DNA of 64,000 bases from Streptomyces capillispiralis (GTDB lineage: Bacteria > Actinomycetota > Actinomycetes > Streptomycetales > Streptomycetaceae): contig NZ_VIWV01000001.1 of NCBI RefSeq assembly GCF_007829875.1, forward strand, positions 1,922,001 through 1,986,000, in the 5' to 3' direction. A program made the position numbers and the translations under genes. Shown here one piece after another: positions 50,675 to 60,673 of this stretch (its first letter is position 1; every line of letters starts with the position of its first letter). Below the pieces are notes generated by a model that saw only the letters and a list, made by a program, of their open reading frames with translations, did no database searches and had not been told where the DNA came from.

Positions 50675-52540
50675 ATGCCCAGTGACGTCACAGCGCGGGA
50701 CCGGAACATCGCACGAGCGCGTCTTCAGTTCCTGGAGAACGAGGACCCGCCTCCCACGATCGTGCCCGAGGGCATCCGCAACTCCTGGCGGCGCTCCAAG
50801 TACCTGGGGATCGGCACGGACGAGGTGGTCGTCCCCTACCAGCCGGACTACGACCGCGAGAGCCGCCTGGTGCGGGCCGCCACGCCGGTCCTGAACCGTT
50901 TGGAACAGGCGCTGGCGGGTTCCGACGCGTGTGTGATCGTGACGGACCGGGAGGGCTGGGTGCGCGACCGCCGTGTCGGGGAGGAGCGGCTGTCGGCGCA
51001 CCTGGACCGGGTCTACCTGGCGCCCGGCTTCAACTACGCCGAGCAGTTCGTCGGCACGAACGGCATCGGGGTCGCGCTGGAGGAGCGCCGGCCCCATGTG
51101 GTGCTGGGCACCGAGCACTTCAACGAACGTCTGCAGAACGTCTCCTGCGCGGCCGCCCCCATCCGCAACTCGGTCACCGGGCGGGTCGAGGGAGCGATGA
51201 ACCTGACCTGTTGGAACGGCCCGTCACGCACCCTCATGGCGGCCCTGGTGCAGGAGGCCGCCGGTGACATCGAGCGGGTGATGTACGAGTTCAGCAGCTC
51301 GCACCAGCGGGCCCTGCTGGAGGCGTTCCAGCAGGTGACCCACTACGGCGACCGTCCGGTGCTCTGCCTCGGCCAGGACCTCGTGCTCGCCAACTCCGCG
51401 GCCACGGCGCGGCTCACCGGCGACGACCACCGGCTGCTGCACGAGGCCGCCGCCGGGACGGGGCACGCGCCGCGCACCCGCAAGGAGGTGCGGCTGACCG
51501 GCGGGGCGACGGTCCTGATGCGGTGCCGTCAGGTCGACAGCCCGGCGGGCACGGCCGGCTACCTGCTGGAGCTGGCCTTCACGGACGGCCCCGGCGACCC
51601 GGCCCGCTCCCGGACCGGCCCCCGTTCATCGCGGGAGGAGCGGGACGCCACCCGCCCGTGGCCGCTGCCGGGGCTGGCCGGGACGGACCCGGCGTGGAAC
51701 GCGGTGTCCCGCGCGGTGTCGCGCTGCGCCCGGGAGCGGACGCCGCTGCTGCTGCACGGTGAGACCGGGACGGGGAAGTCCGCCCTGGTCCGTGCCGCGC
51801 ACGCGCTCACCGGCGCGGCCTCGGCGCCCGTGCTCCTGGACGCCGGCGCCCCGCGGCCGGCCGTCACCGACGCGGTCTCGGCGCCCACACCGGTGAACGC
51901 CGGAACCCCGCGGCCGGCCGCCGACGGGGAGGATCTTGCGGCCGCCCTGCGCGCGGCGCCCGCCGGGCCGGGGCGGGCCCTGGTCCTGCGCAACGTCGAC
52001 GCCGTGGCCCCCGGGGAGGCGGCCGCCGTCGCCCGCGCCCTGGACGCCGCGGCGGCGCGGGGCACCTGGATCGTGGGCACGCTCCACGGGGCGGCGGGCG
52101 TACCGGAGCCGTTGCGGCGCTGTTTCACCGAGGCGGCGGCGGTCCCCGCCCTGCGGCACCGTCTCGCGGACCTCCCGGCCCTGGCCGGCTGTCTGCTGCG
52201 GCGCGTCGGCGCGGGCGTGGAGTGCGCGCCGGAGGTCCTGCCCCTGCTGCGCCGGCACGACTGGCCCGGCAACGTCCGTCAGCTCGGCGAGGTGCTGACC
52301 AAGGCCGCCGCGGGCCGCCGCACGTACCGGATCGAGCTGCGCGACCTGCCGCCGTCCCTGCACAGCCCCGGCAGCCGGTCCCTGAGCGCCTGGGAGGCGT
52401 CCGAGCGCGACACCCTGGTGCAGGCCCTGCTGGACGCGGACGGCAACAAGCTGCTGGCCGCCCAGCGCCTCGGCATCTCCCGCACGACGATCTACCGCAA
52501 GATGCGCGCCTACGGCATCACCCTCCCCGCCCGCTCCTGA
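50675..52540 (+). CDS. Sigma54-activator-like (AcoR/MimR-type) regulator with GAF and Fis HTH
   Basis: 621 residues, ATG 50675 after GGAGG. GAF-like sensor region at about 60-190 (AEQFVGTNGIGVALEERRPHVVLGTEHFNE). A degenerate AAA+ domain has Walker A GETGTGKSALV (about 362-372) and Walker B VLRNVDA, but no GAFTGA loop and a long low-complexity insert. A C-terminal Fis-type HTH (LLAAQRLGISRTTIYRKM) follows. Streptomyces lacks sigma54, so this is a MimR-like activator working with another polymerase. It is divergent from the alcohol-catabolism operon and probably controls it; the missing GAFTGA fits loss of sigma54 contact. Confidence 0.88.
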   Translation: MPSDVTARDRNIARARLQFLENEDPPPTIVPEGIRNSWRRSKYLGIGTDEVVVPYQPDYDRESRLVRAATPVLNRLEQALAGSDACVIVTDREGWVRDRRVGEERLSAHLDRVYLAPGFNYAEQFVGTNGIGVALEERRPHVVLGTEHFNERLQNVSCAAAPIRNSVTGRVEGAMNLTCWNGPSRTLMAALVQEAAGDIERVMYEFSSSHQRALLEAFQQVTHYGDRPVLCLGQDLVLANSAATARLTGDDHRLLHEAAAGTGHAPRTRKEVRLTGGATVLMRCRQVDSPAGTAGYLLELAFTDGPGDPARSRTGPRSSREERDATRPWPLPGLAGTDPAWNAVSRAVSRCARERTPLLLHGETGTGKSALVRAAHALTGAASAPVLLDAGAPRPAVTDAVSAPTPVNAGTPRPAADGEDLAAALRAAPAGPGRALVLRNVDAVAPGEAAAVARALDAAAARGTWIVGTLHGAAGVPEPLRRCFTEAAAVPALRHRLADLPALAGCLLRRVGAGVECAPEVLPLLRRHDWPGNVRQLGEVLTKAAAGRRTYRIELRDLPPSLHSPGSRSLSAWEASERDTLVQALLDADGNKLLAAQRLGISRTTIYRKMRAYGITLPARS

Positions 52541-53045
52541 CGGCACCGGCGGGCGTCAGCCGGTGGCCGGAGCGGCGGCGTACTCCTCGTCGGTGACGGG
52601 CGTGAGCCAGTGGACGGCGTCGTGGTCGGCGTCCGCCTCGTTGATGGACGGGGCGCGCGGAGCGCAGGGCCTGCCGCATGAACCGGGACTCACCATGACC
52701 GTCCACACCGCCGAACCCGGCTCCCCCTCGGAAGAGGGGCTGCGCCTGCTCGCCTCCCTGGCCGCCACCGAGGACGCCGGCCCACGGACCCGTCACCCCA
52801 CGGGCCGGACGGAACCGGGCGGGGCGTCGGCACAGCCCTGACCCGGACGACCGTCCAGCCCGTGGACCACGGGCACCGGGCCGGTCCCGGGTCCCGGGCG
52901 CGCGCGCCCACCGCCGGGGGACGACCGGCACCCGACCTGCGGGTCCGGGCCCGCTGCCGAGGGGTGACCTCACGCTGCCTCCGCGGTCTCCGGGCACGGC
53001 ACGCCTGCCGACCGCGCCCGGCGCCGCGGATGTGAGACTGGGCGG
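52541..53045. other. Intergenic region without convincing genes
   Basis: Short open frames occur on both strands. On the minus strand a frame ends in VHWLTPVTDEEYAAAPATG (52556-52768), and a plus-strand frame starts near 52695 (MTVHTAEPGSPSEEG). Neither has a clear ribosome site together with a recognised domain, so they are left unassigned. Confidence 0.4.
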
Positions 53046-53666
53046 ATGCTCCTACAGTTCATGACCGCGGTCGGTGTCCTGGCTGTGCTGACCATGGTGC
53101 CCGGCCCGGACATGGCCGTCGTGACCAGGCGGGCCGTCGCCTCCGGCTGGCAGGACGGGCTGCGGACCGTGGGCGGGATCACCGCGGGGCTGCTGGTGTG
53201 GGGCGTGCTCGCGGTGGCCGGTCTCGCCGCCGTCCTGGCCGCGTCCGCCACCGCGTACACGGTGGTCAAACTCGCCGGAGCCGTCTACCTGGTCCTCCTC
53301 GGTGTCCAGGCGCTGCGCCAGAGCCGGCGCGACCGTGCGCAGGCACCGGCAGCGGCCGTCGCCCCGCCCCGCGGCAACCCGTGGCGGACCGGCCTGGTGA
53401 GCAACGTCCTCAACCCCAAGATCGCCGTCTTCTACACGGGACTGCTGCCGACGCTGACCCCGGCCGGCGTGCCCCCGCACACCGGTATGGCCCTGCTGGT
53501 CCTCGTCCACACGCTGCTCACCGCGGTCTGGCTAGGCGGATACGTGCTGCTGCTGTCCAAGGCCCGCGCCTTCTTCGAGAAGCCGGCCGTACGCCAGGGC
53601 TTGGACCGGGTGACCGGGGTCGTACTGATCGGTTTCGGGCTGAAGGTCGCCACGACCCAGCCCTGA
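53046..53666 (+). CDS. LysE-family amino acid exporter
   Basis: 206 residues with the LysE/RhtB layout: TMVPGPDMAVV (the family GPD motif) after the first helix, GGITAGLLVWGVLAVAGLAAVL, GNPWRTGLVSNVLNPKIAVFYTGLLP (the conserved NPKIA segment) and two C-terminal helices. It exports amino acids or small metabolites. It stands alone, without obvious operon partners except the downstream GNAT gene after 76 bases. Confidence 0.9.
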   Translation: MLLQFMTAVGVLAVLTMVPGPDMAVVTRRAVASGWQDGLRTVGGITAGLLVWGVLAVAGLAAVLAASATAYTVVKLAGAVYLVLLGVQALRQSRRDRAQAPAAAVAPPRGNPWRTGLVSNVLNPKIAVFYTGLLPTLTPAGVPPHTGMALLVLVHTLLTAVWLGGYVLLLSKARAFFEKPAVRQGLDRVTGVVLIGFGLKVATTQP

Positions 53667-53742
53667 GCGGCGGTGACGTGGAGCTCTCGCGCGCGTACGC
53701 CGAAGGTGCCGCGCCCACCAGGACCCTGAGAGGAACAGCACG

Positions 53743-54447
53743 ATGACGAACGACGACGACCCGGTACTCGATGACCCGGTGGGCCAATCGCTCGGTGGCC
53801 GGCACACGCACCTCGCCCGACGCCACGGCCGGGCCGTCACCTACCTCACGGACGTGGCGACCTTCTCCGCCGTGTCCACCGACCCGGACGCGAGGGACTG
53901 GGCCGACCTCGCCGAGCTGCTCGGTCCCGGCGCCTTCGCCGACATGTTCAGCTGCCCGGCCCTCCCGCCGTCGCACTGGGAGCCGGTGTTCACCCTCGAG
54001 GGCCGTCAGCTGATCCGGCCCGTCGGCGACCGCCCCGACCGCACCGGCACGGAGCCCGGCACCGATGTGGTCGAACTGGGCGCGGACAGCGTGCCCGAGA
54101 TGCTCGATCTCGTCGCGCGGACCGAGCCGGGGCCCTTCTGGCCGCGCACCCGTGAACTCGGCACCTACCTGGGTGTCCGGGTCGACGGCACCCTGGTGGC
54201 GATGGCCGGGGAGCGCCTGCGCCCTCCGGGATGGACCGAGATCAGCGCCGTCTGCACCGCCCCCGACGCACGCGGGCAGGGCCACGCCGCCCGCCTGGTC
54301 GGTGCGCTCGCCGACCGCATCGTGGCCCGCGGCGAACGCCCCTTCCTGCATGTGGCCGAGACGAACACCGCCGCGATCGCGTTGTACGAGCGGCTCGGTT
54401 TCACGACCCGCAGGCAGGTGACGTTCCGGGGCTTCCGTACGCCCTGA
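53743..54447 (+). CDS. GNAT-family N-acetyltransferase
   Basis: 234 residues, ATG 53743 with GAGAGGA upstream. Catalytic motif A with the acetyl-CoA-binding ARGQGHAARLV (about 180-190), then AETNTAAIALYERLGFTTRRQV, the typical C-terminal motif B. The N-terminal 110 residues are a second, weakly similar half. Substrate unknown; convergent with the carbonic anhydrase gene 42 bases away. Confidence 0.85.
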   Translation: MTNDDDPVLDDPVGQSLGGRHTHLARRHGRAVTYLTDVATFSAVSTDPDARDWADLAELLGPGAFADMFSCPALPPSHWEPVFTLEGRQLIRPVGDRPDRTGTEPGTDVVELGADSVPEMLDLVARTEPGPFWPRTRELGTYLGVRVDGTLVAMAGERLRPPGWTEISAVCTAPDARGQGHAARLVGALADRIVARGERPFLHVAETNTAAIALYERLGFTTRRQVTFRGFRTP

Positions 54448-54488
54448 CGGCGTGGCGGGTGCGGCGGGAGGCGCAGACGTGGGCGGCG

Positions 54489-55208
54489 TCATCGGTGGCC
54501 GGGCACCGAGGCGGTCCCGGGTGCGGAGGCGGACGTGGGCGCCGAGGCCGTCGCGGGCATCGCGGTCCCGTCCGCCGGCAGGTCCAGGCCGCGAGAGGTG
54601 ACCGTCCGTACCGTGCCCTCGGCCAGGCGGTAGGTCAGGCCGACGACCGCCGTGCGTCCGGAGGCGACCCGGTCGGCCAGTTCCTGGGAGCGGTCCATGA
54701 CGAGGTCGACGGTGTGGCGGACGTGCGTGGCGATGAACTCGTCCTCCTCGCTCACCCCGGCGGCCTGGGCGGCCAGCACGCTGGGGGTCACCCGCTCGAT
54801 GACGTCCCGCAGGTAACCGGGGGCGGGCGCACCGTCCCTTACGGCGGCCCGGGTCGCCGCGACGGCGCCGCAGGCGTCGTGGCCGAGGACCACGACGAGC
54901 GGGCAGCCCAGCACGCTCACCCCGTACTCGATGCTGCCGAGGACCTCCGGTCCCACGGCGTGCCCGGCGGTGCGCACGACGAACAGGTCTCCCAGCCCCT
55001 GGTCGAAGATGATCTCGGCGGCCAGCCGGGAGTCGGAGCACCCGAGCAGCACGGCGTGCGGGTGCTGGGCGGACGCCGTGTCGGCACGGCGTACGGCGTC
55101 CTGGTTGGGGTGCCGGGGCGTGGCGGCGGCGAAGCGCCGGTTGCCGGCGGTGAGCAGGTCGAAGGCTTCGCGTGGGGTGGCCGGGGCCACCGGGCTGGCG
55201 TCACTCAT
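54489..55208 (-). CDS. Beta-class carbonic anhydrase
   Basis: 239 residues, ATG 55208. Zinc-site motif GCSDSR and the distal HDACGA (HxxC), together with EVLGSIEYGVSVLG, identify a beta-carbonic anhydrase interconverting CO2 and bicarbonate. There is a C-terminal Thr/Ala/Ser-rich extension of about 25 residues. It appears to be a monocistronic unit. Confidence 0.92.
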   Translation of the reverse strand: MSDASPVAPATPREAFDLLTAGNRRFAAATPRHPNQDAVRRADTASAQHPHAVLLGCSDSRLAAEIIFDQGLGDLFVVRTAGHAVGPEVLGSIEYGVSVLGCPLVVVLGHDACGAVAATRAAVRDGAPAPGYLRDVIERVTPSVLAAQAAGVSEEDEFIATHVRHTVDLVMDRSQELADRVASGRTAVVGLTYRLAEGTVRTVTSRGLDLPADGTAMPATASAPTSASAPGTASVPGHR

Positions 55209-55393
55209 GGGCCGCAGGTTACGTACAGAGCTTCTGCTCGGCCGCATCGGAGTGCGCCGATCGGGTGCAGGCCCGGGGAGCGGGCAGAAGCCTCACCCGC
55301 CGGAACAGCCGGACCCGCCGCGCCCACCGCCCCGGCGTCCAGCCGCCCGTGCGCGGCCCGTTACGGCCACCGGGCACCGGGCACTCGCCGCCC

Positions 55394-56182
55394 ATGGCAT
55401 CCACACAGGGAACGCACCGTTCGCGCGGTTCCGGACGAGGGCCGGCCGCGTCCATGGCGATCGGTGTCGCGGCGGGCGTGACGGCCGCGGCCGGTCTCCT
55501 GCTCGGCCGCAAGGCGGCCACGATGAGCAAGGTGGGCGAGGGACACCCGCTCAAGCACCGCGCGCTGGACCTGGCGGCCGGCGCGATGCAGACGAAGTAC
55601 CCGCTCGACGCGATGAGCACCTACCTCAACGGCTTCCACATGTACGCCGACGACATGGGCCGCCAGGTGGAAGCCACGCACTTCTGCATCCATCTCCGGC
55701 ACGACCTGCACCAGTGCGTGATCTTCGACCGCAACGCGCCCGACGCCCGTCTGATCGGCATCGAGTACATCATCAGCGAGGAGCGCTTCCGGTCCCTGCC
55801 CGAGGACGAGAAACGGCTGTGGCACAGCCACCACTACGAGGTGAAGTCGGGCACGCTCACCGCCCCCGGCATCCCCGACCTGGCCGAACACGCCTACGTC
55901 GAGGACCTCGTGACCACGTATGGCAAGACCTTCCACACATGGCAGTACGACCGCGACGACTTCCCGTACGGCATCCCGCAACTGATGATGGGCTTCACCG
56001 GGGACGGGCAGGCCGCGGAGGAGATGATCCGGGCCCGGGACGACAGGCTGGGCGTTTCCACGTCCCGCAAGCGGCGGAACCGGGCGGACATCCCCATGCC
56101 GGACGTGGCACCGGGCGCCAACGCGTGGGAGAGCGGCAGGACCGTACAGACCCGTATCGAGGACATGGACTTCAGGCGCTGA
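55394..56182 (+). CDS. DUF1264/oil-body-associated-like protein
   Basis: 262 residues, ATG 55394. An N-terminal segment with a hydrophobic patch (MAIGVAAGVTAAAGLLLG) could be a membrane anchor or signal. The body (THFCIHLRHDLHQCVIFD, RLIGIEYIISEERFRSLPEDEK, LWHSHHYEVKSG, KTFHTWQ) is the DUF1264 family, related to plant oil-body-associated proteins. Its His-rich segments suggest metal or ligand binding, but function is unknown. Convergent with the RNase J gene. Confidence 0.82.
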   Translation: MASTQGTHRSRGSGRGPAASMAIGVAAGVTAAAGLLLGRKAATMSKVGEGHPLKHRALDLAAGAMQTKYPLDAMSTYLNGFHMYADDMGRQVEATHFCIHLRHDLHQCVIFDRNAPDARLIGIEYIISEERFRSLPEDEKRLWHSHHYEVKSGTLTAPGIPDLAEHAYVEDLVTTYGKTFHTWQYDRDDFPYGIPQLMMGFTGDGQAAEEMIRARDDRLGVSTSRKRRNRADIPMPDVAPGANAWESGRTVQTRIEDMDFRR

Positions 56183-56189
56183 CCGTCCC

Positions 56190-56235
56190 GCGCCCCCGTC
56201 GGCGCCCCCGTCGGCGCCCCCCGTCGGCGTCCGCC
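56190..56235. repeat. Short 12-bp tandem repeat between convergent genes
   Basis: Three to four units of the type GTCGGCGCCCCC follow the DUF1264 stop. Next, at 56261-56289, a 14-base duplication (AGGCGTCGATGATC) repeats the last codons and stop of RNase J. Both are small-scale slippage tracts without visible function. Confidence 0.7.
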
Positions 56236-56273
56236 CCCGGACGCATGGCGGGCCGTGGCTCAGGCGTCGATGA

Positions 56274-57959
<1,686 letters not shown>

Positions 57960-58164
57960 ACCTTGACGCTACCGGAGAGTGGGGCGTGGTGATCCATTGC
58001 CTGTGCGATCTCTTCCTCTCGACGGGGTCGGGGCACCACGACGGGTGCCCCGAATCGATCGGACTACCCCGGCGGCCGAGCAGGGCCGTCCGGTCATGCC
58101 GTGCCCGACGTTGCGAGACCGACCTCCGGGGATCCCGTCACGGGCGGGCTTTTAGCATGATCGG

Positions 58165-58947
58165 ATGGTTGCCGATGATGCTGAAAAGTCCGAGCCGGGA
58201 CGGAAAGCTGTGTCCGGGGAGGCCGTAGTCGGTCCCCCCGGCGGATCACATCATGGCGATGCCGGGGAGAAGCCTCACCCGGTTGCCGATCTGGTCGAGT
58301 GGGCGGCCGACCTGGTCGAGCCGGTCAAGCCGAAGCTGCGTGGCTGGCTCCATGCCGCGATGGTCCCCGCCTCGTTGAGCGCCGGCATCGTCCTCGTCTG
58401 CCTGGCCCGGACCCCGCAGGCGACCCTGGTCTGCGCCGTGTACTCCGTCACCGCCTGGCTGCTGTTCGGGACGAGCGCCGTCTACCACCTGGGTACCTGG
58501 GGGCCGCTGGGCGAGGCCGTTCTGCGTCGTCTCGACCATGCCAACATCTTCCTGATCATCGCCGGTACCTGCACCCCTCTGGCTGTGCTCCTCCTCCCCC
58601 CTGACCGGCGAACCCTGCTGCTGTGGATCGTATGGACGGGGGCGCTGACCGGCATCGCCTTCCGTGTCCTGTGGGTCAACGCTCCCCGCTGGCTGTACAC
58701 CCCCTGCTACCTGGCCCTGGGGTGGGCACCGGTGCGTTACCTGTCCGACTTCCTGCACACCGGCGGAGCGGCCGTTGCCACCCTGATAGTGACCGGCGGT
58801 CTCCTGTACAGCGCCGGCGCGGTGGTCTACGCCGTCCAACGCCCCGACCCCTCACCCCGCTGGTTCGGCTACCACGAGGTGTTCCACGCCCTCACCGTCG
58901 CGGCCTTCACCGCGCACTACATCGCCATCTCCCTCGCCGCCTACTGA
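58165..58947 (+). CDS. PAQR-family membrane protein (TrhA/hemolysin III-like)
   Basis: 260 residues, ATG 58165. A 55-residue hydrophilic N-terminus precedes seven membrane segments. The metal-binding residues of the PAQR/hemolysin III family are visible: SAVYHLG, RLDHANIF, and WFGYHEVFHALTVAAF near the C-terminus. TrhA-type proteins affect membrane fluidity homeostasis. Divergent from RNase J with 205 bases between them; no promoter was assigned. Confidence 0.88.
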   Translation: MVADDAEKSEPGRKAVSGEAVVGPPGGSHHGDAGEKPHPVADLVEWAADLVEPVKPKLRGWLHAAMVPASLSAGIVLVCLARTPQATLVCAVYSVTAWLLFGTSAVYHLGTWGPLGEAVLRRLDHANIFLIIAGTCTPLAVLLLPPDRRTLLLWIVWTGALTGIAFRVLWVNAPRWLYTPCYLALGWAPVRYLSDFLHTGGAAVATLIVTGGLLYSAGAVVYAVQRPDPSPRWFGYHEVFHALTVAAFTAHYIAISLAAY

Positions 58948-59060
58948 CCACGACGGCAGGCGCGTCCACTCCTGCGGCACGGTGCTCTCGCCGCACTCGC
59001 GGCCCGATCAACGACTGCGGCCGTACGGGGATGCCTTGGAGGTGGAGGAGAGGCGGCGTA

Positions 59061-59104
59061 TACGACGGTGATCTGTGGAACGTACGACGGTGATCTGTGG
59101 AACG
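59061..59104. repeat. Perfect 22-nt tandem duplication
   Basis: The unit from TACGACGGTG to GGAACG occurs twice head to tail (59061-59082 and 59083-59104), next to copy 2 of the dispersed palindromic element. It may be a slippage product or the footprint of an insertion. Confidence 0.8.
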
Positions 59105-59250
59105 CGTGGAGGGGCCTTGGTGCCGTACGGCACCAAGGCCCCGAAGGAACCGCGACACCATCTGCCGGCCCTGGTGCTGCGCCGGCCTTCTGTCTCCGCC
59201 CAGCCGTCCGCTACTCCGACGGGGGTACGGGGATCGCGGATCGGAACCGC
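59098..59250 (-). repeat. Dispersed noncoding element, copy 2, with 32-nt palindrome
   Basis: Reverse-complement relative of 45600-45755. The perfect palindrome lies at 59111-59142 (left arm GGGGCCTTGGTGCCGT); compared with copy 1 it has C to T at arm position 7 and the matching G to A at position 26, so pairing is preserved. Flanking similarity extends about 100 bases on one side (TTCCTTCGGGGCC, CAGATGGTGT, ACAGAAGG, CGCGATCCCCG). It lies between the PAQR and GvpU-like genes, in a 447-bp region that has no other gene. Confidence 0.65.
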
Positions 59251-59394
59251 GTACTGCCGGTACTGCGACCGCGTCAAACGCGGTCCTGCTCCCGGCGGCC
59301 CCCTCCGGCACCAGGGATCCGTGTGTGCCCCTCCTGCCCGGGAGTGCCACCACCCGGGTACGCCCGGACGGGCCGGTGCATAGAATCTGATCTC

Positions 59395-59754
59395 ATGCCG
59401 AAGCCTGACGAGCTGATCGTTGACATCGCCGCCCTTGTGGAGTCCGGACAGAGCAATCAGATGTCCCTGACCGTGGTCACCGGTGGTGCTGTCATCACCG
59501 GTCGGCTGGCCCCCGAGGCCAAATGGAGGCAGAGGGTGTCGGAGGTGCTGACGGACTCCGCCGACCTGAGCGCGTTCTCCGCCGTCTTCGACACCCCCGC
59601 GAAGAAGGACGGGCCGCCCACGCATCTGCACTTCCATGTCGCGCGGATCCTTCAGGGCACGGTGGGGATCCCGGAGACGGGCGGGATGTACCGCGTCGCG
59701 ATCGAGGACGTCAGCGCCTGGACCGTCGGCGACTTCAGCTACTCCGACCACTGA
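59395..59754 (+). CDS. GvpU-like small protein
   Basis: 119 residues, ATG 59395. Pattern: IAALVESGQSNQMSLTVVTGGAVITGRLAPEAKWRQRVSEVL, then THLHFHVARI. The MSLTVVTGGAVITGRL segment resembles proteins annotated as gas-vesicle accessory protein GvpU in actinobacteria, but no other gas-vesicle gene is nearby. The name reflects sequence resemblance recalled from family pattern, not a function. A perfect 44-nt palindromic terminator lies 38 bases after its stop. Confidence 0.6.
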   Translation: MPKPDELIVDIAALVESGQSNQMSLTVVTGGAVITGRLAPEAKWRQRVSEVLTDSADLSAFSAVFDTPAKKDGPPTHLHFHVARILQGTVGIPETGGMYRVAIEDVSAWTVGDFSYSDH

Positions 59755-59792
59755 CCCACTGACCCGCCGCCGCGTCGAGACCGGCACGGCAC

Positions 59793-59836
59793 GCAGTGAG
59801 GGTCCTACCGGCGCGCGCCGGTAGGACCCTCACTGC
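59793..59836. terminator. Perfect 44-nt palindromic terminator
   Basis: A 22-bp self-complementary stem (GCAGTGAGGGTCCTACCGGC and following bases) without a spacer, so it would form a long hairpin with a short internal loop. It sits between the GvpU-like gene (plus) and the SCO5918-like gene (minus), which converge, and serves both. Confidence 0.88.
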
Positions 59837-59863
59837 TCTGTTCGGCTCGTGCCTGCCCGTCGG

Positions 59864-60172
59864 TCAGACGGACAGGGGGGTGCCGAGCATCGCGGAAGCC
59901 CGCCGCAACGGGCTTTCGACGCGCGCGGGTGCGACCTCGGGGAGGGCGCGACAGGTGAAGCCGAGCCGGGACATGGCCCGGAGGACTTCGCCGGCGCTGA
60001 AATCACGGCGGTCCTGGCGGGTGATGACCTGGCCGACCTGCTTGACGGGATAGCGGCGCCGTCCGATGATCACGAACTCGCCGGTGACCGGTTCGGGCTT
60101 GACGCCCTTCATCGATTCCAGCACGCCGCTCCTGGTCAGGTCGAACGGGAAGCGGGCGATGACACAGCGCAT
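59864..60172 (-). CDS. SCO5918-like conserved small protein
   Basis: 102 residues: MRCVIARFPFDLTRSGVLESMKGVKPEPVTGEFVIIGRRRYPVKQVG... ending RRASAMLGTPLSV. It resembles the family named after SCO5918 in S. coelicolor (recalled identification). A beta-rich N-terminal half carries the motif VIIGRRRYPVKQVGQVITRQDRRDFSAGEV. No catalytic residues are evident. It lies downstream of the CBS, DEAD-box and cold-shock genes, suggesting a stress or RNA role. Confidence 0.72.
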   Translation of the reverse strand: MRCVIARFPFDLTRSGVLESMKGVKPEPVTGEFVIIGRRRYPVKQVGQVITRQDRRDFSAGEVLRAMSRLGFTCRALPEVAPARVESPLRRASAMLGTPLSV

Positions 60173-60221
60173 GATGCCTCACAGGGAGAAGGAGAGACGG
60201 GGCCGGCCGTCGTGGAGCGGT

Positions 60222-60626
60222 TCAGCGGGAGAGGGCGAGGACGCCCAGAGCGTTGCCGTGTTCGTCGACCACGGGCAGGGCGCCGAGCCGGCGACGGCGC
60301 ATCGCCCGTTCGGCTTCGGCCCTCGTGGTCGACGGAGAGGCGAAGGGCCCGATGACGTCGGCGATGTCACGCAGGCGAATCAGGTCCGTGTATCCGGAAC
60401 CGTCACGAACGGTTGTGAGCCTGGTCCGGGTGACCAGGCCGGTGCACAGACCGTCCTCGTCGCAGACGACCAGATGACCCGTACGGGCGGCGGCCATCAC
60501 GGACAGTGCGACCTCCACGGTCATGTCCTCCCAGACCTGCGGTCCGGCCGCGTCCATGGTGTCGACCACCGTGCCGTGCGTGGGCTGGGCGCTCGCCGGG
60601 CGGCTCTGCGCGTGTACCAGCGTCAA
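60222..60626 (-). CDS. CBS-domain protein
   Basis: 134 residues, TTG start at 60626 with GGAGGG five bases upstream. Two CBS motifs: TMDAAGPQVWEDMTVEVALSVMAAARTGHLVVCDEDGLCTGLVTR and FASPSTTRAEAERAMRRRRLGALPVVDEHGNALGVLALS, together forming one adenosyl-nucleotide-binding module. Likely a ligand sensor. It is flanked by the SCO5918-like gene (49 bases) and the DEAD-box helicase gene (47 bases), possibly one transcript. Confidence 0.88.
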   Translation of the reverse strand: MTLVHAQSRPASAQPTHGTVVDTMDAAGPQVWEDMTVEVALSVMAAARTGHLVVCDEDGLCTGLVTRTRLTTVRDGSGYTDLIRLRDIADVIGPFASPSTTRAEAERAMRRRRLGALPVVDEHGNALGVLALSR

Positions 60627-60673
60627 GGGGGTCCCTCCTGCGGAGTCGGGTCGGCTTCCTGATCACGAAGGTC

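Noticed and set aside
52556..52841. Short frames on both strands after the activator gene
   Set aside because: No recognisable domain and no clear ribosome site; the two candidates overlap each other on opposite strands.
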